41,664 nt of DNA from positions 1-41,664 of the forward strand of contig CANQBK010000009.1 in assembly GCA_947589485.1 (NCBI GenBank). Reading direction: 5' to 3'. The position numbers and the translations under genes were made by a program. This DNA comes from an uncultured Clostridia bacterium (GTDB lineage Bacteria > Bacillota > Clostridia > Oscillospirales > Acutalibacteraceae). Shown here piece after piece: positions 8,795 to 17,560 of this stretch; position 1 is the first letter of the stretch, and every line of letters begins with the position of its first letter. The notes beneath the pieces are model-generated. The model was not told the origin of the DNA, made no database searches, and saw nothing but the letters and a program-made list of their open reading frames with translations.

Positions 8795-10960
8795 ATGGAG
8801 CAAATAATCAAACAGCTTTCCGAAGAGTTTAAAATAAAAATCGAATATATACAGAATATAGTAAATCTTCTTGACGAGGGCAACACTATACCGTTCATTG
8901 CCCGTTACAGAAAGGAAATGCACGGAACGCTGGACGACCAAACGATACGTGAAATAAGCGAAAGACTTGAATATCTGCGCAGCCTGGACAAACGGCGTGA
9001 AGAGGTTTACGGTCTGATTGACGGTCTGGGAAAAATGAACGAGGATATTGCCTCGGCACTTTCCGAAGCAAAACTGCTGTCGGAAATAGAGGACATTTAC
9101 CGTCCCTACAAACCAAAAAGAAAGACCCGTGCCTCCGTTGCAAAGGAGTGCGGACTTGAGCCGCTCGCAAATGAAATTTACGGGCAGACAGACGGTATAC
9201 CGCTCAAAATCGCGGAAAAATACATAAATCCCGAAAAAGGTGTTGAAACGGCAGAGGACGCCCTAAAAGGAGCGGCGGATATAATTGCAGAAAATATATC
9301 TGACAACGCCGAAATACGCAAACGGTTAAAAAATATAATTCGTCTTAACGGGAACATTGTATCGAAAGCAATCGACCCCGAAAGCAAAAGCGTATATACA
9401 CCGTATTATGACTATAAAGAACCCGTAAAGAGCATTGCAAGCCACAGGATACTTGCAATCGACAGAGGGGAACGTGAAAATTTCCTGAAAGTAAGCATTG
9501 ACATTGACAGTACCAAATGCCTTACGATAATATACAAGCTGCTTTTAAAAGCCGACAACGAATGTGCAGAGATAGTAAGAAATGCCTGCGACGACGCATA
9601 TTCAAGACTTATTTTTCCGTCGGTAGAGCGTGAAATACGTTCCGAGCTTACCGAAAGAGCCGACGAACAGGCAATCAAACTTTTTGCAGTCAATCTCCGT
9701 CAGCTTTTAATGCAGCCGCCCGTAAAAGGACACACAACGATTGGTCTGGACCCCGGATACAGGACAGGCTGCAAGCTGGCTGTCGTGGACGAAACCGGCC
9801 GTGTGCTCGACACTGCCGTTATATATCCGACACACGGCGAGGCTCAAATAAAAAAATCAAAGAAAACTCTATGCGATATGATAGAAAAGTATAATGCCGA
9901 AATTATAGCGATAGGAAACGGAACCGCGTCAAAAGAAACCGAAATTTTCACAGCGGACTGTATTTCAAATATAAAGAACAATGTATCCTATATGGTTGTA
10001 AGCGAGGCGGGAGCGTCGGTATATTCGGCGTCAAAACTCGCCGCATCGGAAATGCCCGATCTCGACCTCACTCTAAGAAGCGCCGTATCAATCGCAAGAA
10101 GGCTGCAAGACCCGCTTGCGGAGCTTGTTAAAATAGACCCGAAGTCGATTGGGGTGGGACAGTACCAGCACGATATGCCGCAAAAGAAATTGGACGAAGC
10201 TCTTGACGGAGTTGTAGAGGACTGCGTAAACAGCGTAGGGGCGGATCTTAACACAGCCTCGCCTGCGCTGCTTTCAAGAGTTGCCGGCATAAGTGCGTCA
10301 GTCGCAAAAAATATAGTCGCGTACCGTGAAGAAAACGGTGCGTTTAGTTCCCGCAGCGAACTTAAAAAGGTACCCAAGCTCGGACCGAAAACATTTGAGC
10401 AGTGTGCGGGTTTCCTGCGTGTACCCGAAAGCGTCAACCCGCTTGACCACACGGCGGTACACCCGGAATCATACGATGCGGCAAACCATCTTTTGGAGAT
10501 GTGCGGCTGTACGCCGAACAATACAGCAAACGGCGGTATTGCCGATATTAAAGAAAAGGCAAAAAAAATCGGAATAGAAAACGCCGCCGCAAAAATAGGA
10601 ATAGGCGTGCCCACGCTTAACGATATTATAGAGGAGCTTGCAAAGCCGGGACGCGACCCCAGAGATGAACTTCCGCCTCCCCTGCTGCGTACCGATGTTC
10701 TTGACATAAAGGATTTAAAAACGGGAATGGAGCTTAAAGGTACGGTAAGGAACGTAATTGACTTCGGCGCATTTATTGACATAGGCGTACATCAGGACGG
10801 TCTTGTACACATATCGCAAATAAGCGAAAAAAGAATAAAGCACCCGTCCGACGTACTTAACGTGGGCGATGTGATCAACGTCCGCGTACTGGACGTTGAT
10901 ACGGAAAAAGGCAGGATCTCGCTGACAATGAAAGGTATCGGCGGTGAAAAAAATACCTGA
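8795..10960 (+). CDS. tex: Tex-family RNA-binding transcription accessory protein
   Basis: 721 aa, full length for Tex. In order: Tex N-terminal helical domain (QLSEEFKIKIEYIQNIVNLL, with the conserved IPFIARYRKE at about 30-40), a YqgF/RNase H-like domain beginning TIGLDPGYRTGCKLAVVDE at about 315, helix-hairpin-helix motifs around 490-560 (LLSRVAGISASVAKNIVAYR), and a C-terminal S1 RNA-binding domain (GTVRNVIDFGAFIDIGVHQD, about 645-710). Tex proteins bind nucleic acid and associate with transcription. AAAGGA precedes the ATG. The long antisense frame within it is a shadow. Confidence 0.97.
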   Translation: MEQIIKQLSEEFKIKIEYIQNIVNLLDEGNTIPFIARYRKEMHGTLDDQTIREISERLEYLRSLDKRREEVYGLIDGLGKMNEDIASALSEAKLLSEIEDIYRPYKPKRKTRASVAKECGLEPLANEIYGQTDGIPLKIAEKYINPEKGVETAEDALKGAADIIAENISDNAEIRKRLKNIIRLNGNIVSKAIDPESKSVYTPYYDYKEPVKSIASHRILAIDRGERENFLKVSIDIDSTKCLTIIYKLLLKADNECAEIVRNACDDAYSRLIFPSVEREIRSELTERADEQAIKLFAVNLRQLLMQPPVKGHTTIGLDPGYRTGCKLAVVDETGRVLDTAVIYPTHGEAQIKKSKKTLCDMIEKYNAEIIAIGNGTASKETEIFTADCISNIKNNVSYMVVSEAGASVYSASKLAASEMPDLDLTLRSAVSIARRLQDPLAELVKIDPKSIGVGQYQHDMPQKKLDEALDGVVEDCVNSVGADLNTASPALLSRVAGISASVAKNIVAYREENGAFSSRSELKKVPKLGPKTFEQCAGFLRVPESVNPLDHTAVHPESYDAANHLLEMCGCTPNNTANGGIADIKEKAKKIGIENAAAKIGIGVPTLNDIIEELAKPGRDPRDELPPPLLRTDVLDIKDLKTGMELKGTVRNVIDFGAFIDIGVHQDGLVHISQISEKRIKHPSDVLNVGDVINVRVLDVDTEKGRISLTMKGIGGEKNT

Positions 10961-11010
10961 ATATTTTGTAATATAATACAAGACAATAAAATAAGGAAAA
11001 GGAATATAAA

Positions 11011-11697
11011 ATGAAAAAATATGATATTGTACTTTTTGACCTTGACGGCACAGTAAGCGAATCCGGCGAAGGTATACTCGATTGTGTTCGTATGATGTTT
11101 GAGGAAATGAACAAACCGCTGCCCGATGAAAAATCACTTGCGGCGTTTATAGGTCCGCCGATGTACGACAGTCTGAAACGATGTGGGTTCAACCGTACCG
11201 ATGCGGAAAAGGGAGTTGAAATTTATAAAAGTAACTTTGTCAAGCACGGCATATACAAGAACCGTGTTTATGACGGGCTGAACGATGTCCTTATACGTCT
11301 GAAAAAGAACGGGATACGTTTGGGCGTAGCGTCAACCAAATACCAAAAGTTTGTTGACAAAATAATAACTATGCTGGGGCTTGACGATTGTTTTGAAATT
11401 GTCGGAGGTTCAAACTCCCTTGCGGGGCAAAAACCCGAAAACGACGAACCTCCGCGCGCCAACAAAATCGAAGTTATGAATTATGTTATTAATTCACTGA
11501 AAAAAAGCGATAACGACCGTATAGTTATGATAGGCGACACAAAATATGACGCAGAGGGCGCGTCAGCAGTCGGCTGCGACTTTATAGGGTGCCTTTACGG
11601 ATACGGAACAAAAGAGGAAATGGAAGCCTTTTATACAGCCGGCAAGCCTGTTTTTGTGGAAACGCCGTCGGAAATAGCGGACAAACTGATTATATAA
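11011..11697 (+). CDS. HAD-superfamily phosphatase (phosphoglycolate phosphatase-like)
   Basis: 228 aa. HAD motif I is DLDGT (residues 10-14, nucleophile Asp), motif II VAST near 107, a lysine follows in SLKK, and motif IV MIGDTKYDAEGA near 173-184. A helical cap lies between motifs I and II, as in Gph/PpaX-like subfamily IA enzymes. The ribosome binding site AAGGAAAAGGA precedes the ATG. It is 50 nt downstream of tex and probably closes that operon; its 3' end is only 27 bp from the convergent spoIID gene, with no clear terminator between. The substrate is not determinable from sequence. Confidence 0.92.
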   Translation: MKKYDIVLFDLDGTVSESGEGILDCVRMMFEEMNKPLPDEKSLAAFIGPPMYDSLKRCGFNRTDAEKGVEIYKSNFVKHGIYKNRVYDGLNDVLIRLKKNGIRLGVASTKYQKFVDKIITMLGLDDCFEIVGGSNSLAGQKPENDEPPRANKIEVMNYVINSLKKSDNDRIVMIGDTKYDAEGASAVGCDFIGCLYGYGTKEEMEAFYTAGKPVFVETPSEIADKLII

Positions 11698-11724
11698 ATA
11701 AAACGGTTATATTCGTATTGACAT

Positions 11725-12768
11725 TTAGGTTTTTTCGGCGGTTATTTTTACATCGCTGTAATACATATTAAGAATCTGCCTGTAATCCGAACCCTGAAGC
11801 GCCATATATTGCGCGCCGTACTGGCTCATTCCCACACCGTGACCGTAACCCAAAACGGTAAACTTGAAACCGCCTATACCGTGCGTAATGCTGAAACAAG
11901 CGCTTCTCAGTGAAAAAATCCCCCGTATATCCGCTCCGCCGAAAGTCTTGCCGCCGACAGTTATGCTTTTGACCGCTCCCGCCTTTGTTCTTTCGGTTTT
12001 ACCTATCCATTTTTCAGGCTTTCCCGACAAATCGGCATCTTTGTTTTCGGCAAGGATTATTTTTTTAAATTCCTCATCAGAAAATTCACATACGGATTTA
12101 TATTCCGGCGCAAGTCTGTCGCCGGGACTTGCCACGGATATAAGGTGTTTGTCGTCTTTACCGAAAATGTCCTTTGCGTTTTCGGTTTCTCCGCTTGAAA
12201 TCGCATGATAGGCGGCGTCTATATAATTTCCGCCGTCATCGGTAAGCACCTCACCGAAAACCGAATCCACAGCCGCCGTTATTTTACTTTTGCTCTTTTC
12301 ATACAGGTTCCCCCACTTTTCCCTCATCTGTTCATCGCTTAAAAAATATTCTCCCTTTGACAAATCGGCTTGAAAATCCGCACCATTAAGCTCTTTGTCG
12401 GCATTGTCACTTTGCTGTCGGCGTATTCTGCAAAAATGGGTGTAACAGGCAACACACTGGGCTTTCAGTGCTTCGGTTTCAAATGACGGCAGCATTTCGT
12501 ATGCTACGGCTCCGATACAAAAGGTTTTATCATCGACCTCGACAACACTGCCGCTTGACGTATCAAGTATCTTAAATACCTTTTGATATGAATCTTTATT
12601 CGGAGTATCGGAGGCTTGTGTTTTTTCGGTACTCCGTACACTTTCTGATTGACTTGACAATGTGCCGCGTGAGTTAAGCACCGCATTTTTTGTTCCGCCA
12701 AAAGACAAAAACGGAAGAGCAGCCATAATTAAAAATGCCGTTATATACAGTATCGGTTTTTTTTTCAT
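11725..12768 (-). CDS. spoIID: SpoIID/LytB-domain protein (stage II sporulation protein D)
   Basis: 347 aa. An N-terminal signal/anchor helix (about 5-22) and a Ser/Thr-rich linker precede the SpoIID domain. AYEMLPSFETEALKAQCVA (about 110) carries the glutamate equivalent to the lytic transglycosylase catalytic residue. The C-terminus has GYGHGVGMSQYGAQYMA followed by YRQILNMYY, which is diagnostic. In spore formers SpoIID is a peptidoglycan lytic transglycosylase needed for engulfment. AAGGAG lies 5 nt before the ATG. A middle insertion of about 60 residues makes this member variable. The canonical ACYTHF segment reads Cys-Tyr where many relatives have Ala-Arg. Confidence 0.92.
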   Translation of the reverse strand: MKKKPILYITAFLIMAALPFLSFGGTKNAVLNSRGTLSSQSESVRSTEKTQASDTPNKDSYQKVFKILDTSSGSVVEVDDKTFCIGAVAYEMLPSFETEALKAQCVACYTHFCRIRRQQSDNADKELNGADFQADLSKGEYFLSDEQMREKWGNLYEKSKSKITAAVDSVFGEVLTDDGGNYIDAAYHAISSGETENAKDIFGKDDKHLISVASPGDRLAPEYKSVCEFSDEEFKKIILAENKDADLSGKPEKWIGKTERTKAGAVKSITVGGKTFGGADIRGIFSLRSACFSITHGIGGFKFTVLGYGHGVGMSQYGAQYMALQGSDYRQILNMYYSDVKITAEKT

Positions 12769-13216
12769 TTTATCTCCTTCACCGCAAATATTGCTCTACA
12801 TACAAATTAACCTCAAATATAAAACTGTTTTCTTGACAGCAAGGACAAAAAGGACTAAAATATTAAATGCCAAATTTAATGAAATGTGATACATATTATT
12901 TGCTTGGTATCAAATTTTTCGGCAAGACTTTCCCGTCTGCGGAAAACGCCGCAAGACATATTAAATTTTTTTAAATACAGTACGCCTCTCCCCCTTTATA
13001 ATAAGATATATGAGGCGGCAGCCGTTTTATGAAACCGTAACGGCGCAAATATTGACTTTTTATCCGCATTTGTGTATTATGTGTCCGGCAGTTTCAACGC
13101 CCCGTACATATTTCGGCGGTACGGGTCAAATCTTCAATTCCGGAACGTAACGCATAAGGCTGAACTTTGCCCTTTGTGTACGCTCTGTATATAACAAAAC
13201 ACGAAGGAGTTTTTTT
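12769..13216. other. 448-bp gene-free region between divergent genes
   Basis: No gene supported; short frames lack ribosome binding sites. It must hold the promoters for spoIID (minus) and for the membrane protein (plus). A TATAAT at 12997-13002 on the plus strand could be a -10 box but lacks a good -35. I could not identify a clear sigma-E type promoter for spoIID. Confidence 0.6.
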
Positions 13217-14539
13217 ATGAAAATCAAAAATTTGTGGCTTCCCGTGATAATCCTTACCCTTATCGGCGGAACGGCAAAAATATGCGACACGCTGTTCAAC
13301 GTACACGGAGAGGGATTTTTTTTCGGCTCCGGCGTATGCAACGCCATAGTAATCGCATCTATTGTCCTGATTTTGATTATCGGGCATATATTGAGCTTAT
13401 TTGACAAAAAAAAGTATTCCGAAGCCGTACCGCTCAAAAACACGACCTGTGGTGTGTTCGGCTTTATTGCGTCGGTAATGATACTCGGCGGCGGTATTTT
13501 GTCGATAATCACCATCGGAAGCCAACCGTTTGCGGTTCTGAATATAGTGACCTGTATACTTACGCTTATCGGCGGCGGTGTGTTACTGTTTGAGTCATGT
13601 ATTTCTTTTACGGGTCAAAACGGCATAAAAAAATTTCCGCTGCTTTCACTTGCCGTTCCGCTTTATATTTGCATAAGGTTTATAAACATTTTTTTGCAGT
13701 ATATGGACAAATCAATCAGTTCAACCGAAATTTTCGATATTATAGCTGTGGCGCTGCTGCTTATGTTCTTTATGTACCAGTCAATGTTCTTTGCGGAAAT
13801 AAACACTACGCTTGCGGTAAGAAAAGCCACTGTTTACGGCTGTGCATACATTATGTGCGGACTTATAGCCGCAATTGATATACTTATAAAGATGACATAT
13901 CCCGCAGTCGAGTCAAATATTGACACGGAAATTGTTGAACCCGCCATAACGACCATAATAAGCTGCATCGGTGACATTGCGCTGTGCGGATATGCAGTTT
14001 GCTTCATTAAAAGCGCACAAAAAAGCGTTGTTAAATCATTGCATAATATTGAAAACAATGTCAGCAGTGAAAAAGAATCTTTTGAAAATGATAAAACGGA
14101 CGCGGTTACGGATAATACGGCGGATAGCGAAACGGACGAATCGAACGAGGTTACGGATAATTCGGCGGATAGCGAAACCGACGAACCGAACGAGGTTACG
14201 GACAATTCGGCGGATAACGAAGCCGACGAATCGAACGAGGTTACGGATAATTCGGCGGATAGCGAAACCGACGAATTGAATGAGGATACGGATAATTCGG
14301 CGGATAGCGAAAGCGACGAATCGAATGAGGTTACGGATAATTCGGCGGATAGCGAAACGGACGAATCGAACGAAGTTACGGACAATTCGGCGGATAGCGA
14401 AACCGACGAATTGAATGAGGATACGGATAATTCGGCGGATAGCGAAACCGACGAATTGAATGAGGATACGCTCCGTAAGGAATCCCCAACAACCGTAAAT
14501 GTAAAACCCGTAATTGCAATACCGATTGAAGAAGATTAA
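13217..14539 (+). CDS. Eight-helix membrane protein with acidic repeat tail
   Basis: 440 aa, family not recognised. Residues 1-275 contain about eight hydrophobic helices. The remainder is a hydrophilic tail dominated by eight near-identical 15-residue repeats (consensus VTDNSADSETDESNE), strongly acidic and presumably disordered, followed by a short end VKPVIAIPIEED. GAAGGAG lies 7 nt before the ATG. The repeats are also near-identical in DNA, so copy number probably varies between strains. An acidic tail on a multi-pass protein might bind cations or a partner, but that is inference. It stands alone upstream of gap. Confidence 0.85.
   Translation: MKIKNLWLPVIILTLIGGTAKICDTLFNVHGEGFFFGSGVCNAIVIASIVLILIIGHILSLFDKKKYSEAVPLKNTTCGVFGFIASVMILGGGILSIITIGSQPFAVLNIVTCILTLIGGGVLLFESCISFTGQNGIKKFPLLSLAVPLYICIRFINIFLQYMDKSISSTEIFDIIAVALLLMFFMYQSMFFAEINTTLAVRKATVYGCAYIMCGLIAAIDILIKMTYPAVESNIDTEIVEPAITTIISCIGDIALCGYAVCFIKSAQKSVVKSLHNIENNVSSEKESFENDKTDAVTDNTADSETDESNEVTDNSADSETDEPNEVTDNSADNEADESNEVTDNSADSETDELNEDTDNSADSESDESNEVTDNSADSETDESNEVTDNSADSETDELNEDTDNSADSETDELNEDTLRKESPTTVNVKPVIAIPIEED
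14105..14464 (+). repeat. In-gene 45-bp tandem repeat, 8 copies
   Basis: Eight in-frame copies of a 45-bp unit (starting GTTACGGATAATTCGGCGGA) encode the 15-residue acidic repeat of the membrane protein. Copies differ mainly at the Ser/Leu/Pro position and at the Val/Asp position of the unit. It is coding and has no CRISPR-like spacers. Confidence 0.95.
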
Positions 14540-14599
14540 AATTCAAACACGGCTTTTATAAAACACACAAAAAATTTTTTTTAAAATTTATGCAAACAC

Positions 14600-14626
14600 T
14601 TGTAATTTAATGAAAAATGCTATAAA
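14600..14626 (+). promoter_or_regulatory. Promoter for gap
   Basis: An extended -10 TGCTATAAA (TATAAA at 14621-14626) is preceded by TTGTAA at 14600-14605. The spacer is 15 nt to TATAAA or 17 nt to the overlapping TAAAAT. It would give a leader of about 30 nt containing the strong AGGAGGT site. Confidence 0.55.
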
Positions 14627-14661
14627 ATATATTTAGTAAAAATATTAGGAGGTAATTTCCA

Positions 14662-15699
14662 ATGTCAGTTAAAGTTGCTATTAATGGTTTCGGTCGTATC
14701 GGCCGTCTCGCATTCAGACAAATGTTCGATGCAGAAGGTTATGAGATTGTTGCAATCAACGATCTTACAAAGCCCTCTATGCTTGCACATCTTCTTAAAT
14801 ACGATACCGCTCAGGGCGGTTACTGCGGCAAAATCGGCGAAAGTCTTCACACAGTAAGCGCTGATGACGAGGCAGGCACCATTACAGTTGACGGCAAAAC
14901 TCTTACAATTTACGCAAAGGCTAACGCTGCCGAGCTTCCTTGGGGCGAAATCGGCGTAGATGTTGTTCTTGAGTGTACAGGCTTCTACTGCTCAAAAGAT
15001 AAGTCACAGGCTCACTTGGACGCAGGCGCAAAGAAAGTTGTTATTTCCGCTCCCGCAGGTAACGATCTTAAAACAATTGTTTACAGCGTAAACGAAAATA
15101 CACTTACCGCTGACGATAAAATCATTTCTGCTGCTTCCTGCACAACAAACTGCCTCGCTCCTATGGCTAAGGCTCTTAATGATTATGCTCCAATTCAGAG
15201 CGGTATTATGTCAACGATCCATGCTTATACAGGCGACCAGATGATTCTTGACGGTCCTCACAGAAAGGGCGACCTTAGAAGAGCAAGAGCAGGCGCTGCA
15301 AACATCGTTCCTAACTCAACGGGTGCGGCTAAAGCAATCGGTCTTGTTATTCCCGAACTTAACGGCAAGCTCATCGGTTCCGCTCAGCGTGTTCCGGTAC
15401 CTACCGGCTCAACAACAATACTTACTGCTGTTGTTAAGGGCGACAACGTAACCAAAGAAAGTATAAATGCCGCTATGCAGACAGCTTCCTCAGAATCATT
15501 CGGATATAACGAGGATCCGATAGTTTCCTCTGACGTTATCGGTATGAAGTACGGCTCACTCTTTGACGCTACACAGACAATGGTAAGCAAAATTGCCGAT
15601 GACCTCTATGAGGTACAGGTTGTTTCGTGGTATGACAACGAGAACAGCTACACAAGCCAAATGGTAAGAACAATCAAATATTTTGCCGAACTCGGCTAA
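14662..15699 (+). CDS. gap: Glyceraldehyde-3-phosphate dehydrogenase (type I)
   Basis: 345 aa. The NAD-binding start is [17 protein letters not shown], and the catalytic cysteine is C160 in [12 protein letters not shown]. The histidine is in [12 protein letters not shown] and the substrate-binding [20 protein letters not shown] stretch is present. Catalyses the phosphorylating NAD-dependent oxidation of glyceraldehyde 3-phosphate in glycolysis. TAGGAGGT precedes the ATG by about 8 nt. Codon use is visibly more biased (GCT, CTT, AAG, TCC) than in its neighbours, as expected of a very highly expressed gene. Monocistronic: own promoter and a clear terminator. The gap-pgk-tpi cluster of many Firmicutes is not present here. 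Confidence 0.98.
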   Translation: MSVKVAINGFGRIGRLAFRQMFDAEGYEIVAINDLTKPSMLAHLLKYDTAQGGYCGKIGESLHTVSADDEAGTITVDGKTLTIYAKANAAELPWGEIGVDVVLECTGFYCSKDKSQAHLDAGAKKVVISAPAGNDLKTIVYSVNENTLTADDKIISAASCTTNCLAPMAKALNDYAPIQSGIMSTIHAYTGDQMILDGPHRKGDLRRARAGAANIVPNSTGAAKAIGLVIPELNGKLIGSAQRVPVPTGSTTILTAVVKGDNVTKESINAAMQTASSESFGYNEDPIVSSDVIGMKYGSLFDATQTMVSKIADDLYEVQVVSWYDNENSYTSQMVRTIKYFAELG

Positions 15700-15727
15700 T
15701 AAACCTTTTACGGTCTAAAATAATTTT

Positions 15728-15765
15728 AAATACTCTGTCGTTTATCGGCAGAGTATTTTTGTTTT
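15728..15765 (+). terminator. Intrinsic terminator of gap
   Basis: A perfect 10-bp stem AAATACTCTG (15728-15737) and CAGAGTATTT (15749-15758) with an 11-nt loop, followed by TTGTTTTG. It begins 28 nt after the gap stop. Confidence 0.9.
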
Positions 15766-15958
15766 GCATAAATTATATAAACCGACTGTCAATTTGATTT
15801 TAGGAAAATAATCCCTTTTTCGTCCGAAACCAAATCAATTGACAATATAAAATCATTGTGATATTGTAGTAATGGATTTTTGCTTTTTGTACAATATTTA
15901 AAGTATTATAAAGTTCATTTCCGATAAATAAAATATATTATGTGCGGAGGAATAGAGT

Positions 15959-17542
15959 GTGAAAAAAGAAATGAAGAAAAAGACAGTTCAAAAAATACTT
16001 TGCGCGTTTCTTGCAGCCCTAATGCTCGGAGCTTATACGGGAACGGCTTTACCTCAGTACACGGGTACGGGAATTACCGCCGAGGCTGCCATACACAGCG
16101 ATTTTGAATATTATTATAACACTGACGGTACATTGACGATTACAAAATACAACGGTACTTCTTCCGATGTTGTAATACCGTCAAAAATAAGAAACAGTAA
16201 AGTCACTAAAATAAACAATAAAGCATTTTACAACAACACGGGGCTGAAAAGCGTAACTGTTCCGGACAGTATTACGAAAATAGGCTATCAAGCGTTTTGC
16301 GGCTGTACCGGACTGAAAAGCATTAAAATCGGCAACGGCGTTAAGGAAATAGGCTCTCAGGCATTTTACGATTGTACGGGTCTTTCAGCCGTAACATTAC
16401 CGAACAGCGTTACATCAATAGCCGACAAAACATTTGGTGAGTGTACGGGACTGAAAAGTATAACGATTGGCAAGGGTGTTACAAAAATAGGCTCATCAGC
16501 ATTTATTAATTGCACAGGGCTGACAGACGTGACGATACCGGGCGGCGTTACAATGATAGACCGCTCCGCATTTTACGGTTGCTCGGGGCTGAAAAACATA
16601 ACGATACAAAACGGTGTTACATCAATTGATGACTTTGCATTTTCAAAATGCACGGGGCTGACAAGCATAAAAATTCCCGAAAGTGTTACGAAAATAGGAA
16701 TCTTAACATTTTACAATTGTCCCAAACTCACAATTTACGGAAAGAAAAATTCATACGCATACCGATATGCCGAAAATAATGCCATACCCTTTAGGTCAAC
16801 AACCGATACGATTGTAACCGACGTAAAGCTGAACACAACACGCACATGGATGGGCAGAGGAGAAACATATCAGCTTAACGCAACGATAAGTCCGAGCAAT
16901 GCGGAAAACAAAAAATTAACTTGGACTTCAAGCAACAATAATATAGCAACGGTAAGCAATGGTAAGGTAACGGCAAAAAAGGACGGAACCGTAACGATTA
17001 CGGCAAAAGCGAGCAGCGGCAAAACAGCGTCCTGCAAAATAACGGTTCAGCCGCCGGCATCGAAAATCACACTTAACAAGTCCACATTGTACTTGGGCGT
17101 TGGCGAACAGTTCCAACTCACAAGCTCTGTTCAATCGGGTACAGCCTCGGCAAAGAGAGGGTTTGCGTCAAGTGACAACAGTATATGCTACACAAGCGGA
17201 AACGGACTTTTGACCGCAAAGAAAATCGGCACAGCATATATTACGGTAAAAACATTTAACGGCAAAACCGCAAAATGTAAGGCAGTAGTACAGCCGCCTG
17301 CAAAAGCCGTGCATATAAGCAAGTCGTGGCTTACACTTCACGTTGGACAGAATTTTCAGCTTTCAAGCTGGGTAGACGCAGGTACGGCATCTACAAAACG
17401 TGCTTGGAGTTCAAGCGATAACAGCACTGTTTATACAAGCGGTAACGGACTTTTGACCGCAAAGAAAGAGGGAACCGCATACATTACCGTAAAAACCTAC
17501 AACGGAGTATCCTCCACCCTTAAAGTAAAGGTCATAAAATAA
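15959..17542 (+). CDS. Secreted BspA-type leucine-rich-repeat protein with Ig-like domains
   Basis: 527 aa, GTG start with GCGGAGG upstream. A signal peptide (about 1-44, cleavage near AEAA) is followed by about eight LRR_5/BspA-like repeats of about 23 residues (pattern AFxxCTGLKSITIGxGVTxIG; about 50-275). Three Big_2-like bacterial Ig domains follow (about 285-365, 366-445 and 446-527), each with an SSDNS-type strand and a GxAxITV end. No LPxTG or membrane anchor is visible, so it is probably released or held non-covalently. It is 18 nt upstream of a second LRR gene whose signal peptide is nearly the same. BspA-like proteins typically mediate adhesion; the ligand is unknown. Confidence 0.9.
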   Translation: MKKEMKKKTVQKILCAFLAALMLGAYTGTALPQYTGTGITAEAAIHSDFEYYYNTDGTLTITKYNGTSSDVVIPSKIRNSKVTKINNKAFYNNTGLKSVTVPDSITKIGYQAFCGCTGLKSIKIGNGVKEIGSQAFYDCTGLSAVTLPNSVTSIADKTFGECTGLKSITIGKGVTKIGSSAFINCTGLTDVTIPGGVTMIDRSAFYGCSGLKNITIQNGVTSIDDFAFSKCTGLTSIKIPESVTKIGILTFYNCPKLTIYGKKNSYAYRYAENNAIPFRSTTDTIVTDVKLNTTRTWMGRGETYQLNATISPSNAENKKLTWTSSNNNIATVSNGKVTAKKDGTVTITAKASSGKTASCKITVQPPASKITLNKSTLYLGVGEQFQLTSSVQSGTASAKRGFASSDNSICYTSGNGLLTAKKIGTAYITVKTFNGKTAKCKAVVQPPAKAVHISKSWLTLHVGQNFQLSSWVDAGTASTKRAWSSSDNSTVYTSGNGLLTAKKEGTAYITVKTYNGVSSTLKVKVIK

Positions 17543-17560
17543 TTTAAGGGAGGATTTTCG

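Noticed and set aside
9988-10782. 264-codon antisense frame inside tex
   Set aside because: Shadow of tex codon bias: Ser/Ala-rich low-complexity translation, no ribosome binding site, and tex itself is fully intact.
13971-14279. Arg/Thr-rich plus-strand frame overlapping the acidic tail repeat
   Set aside because: Out-of-frame reading of the 45-bp repeat; a by-product of the repeat.
14105-14464. Possible CRISPR-like array
   Set aside because: The 45-bp units are contiguous, in frame and encode a protein repeat; there are no spacers and no cas genes.
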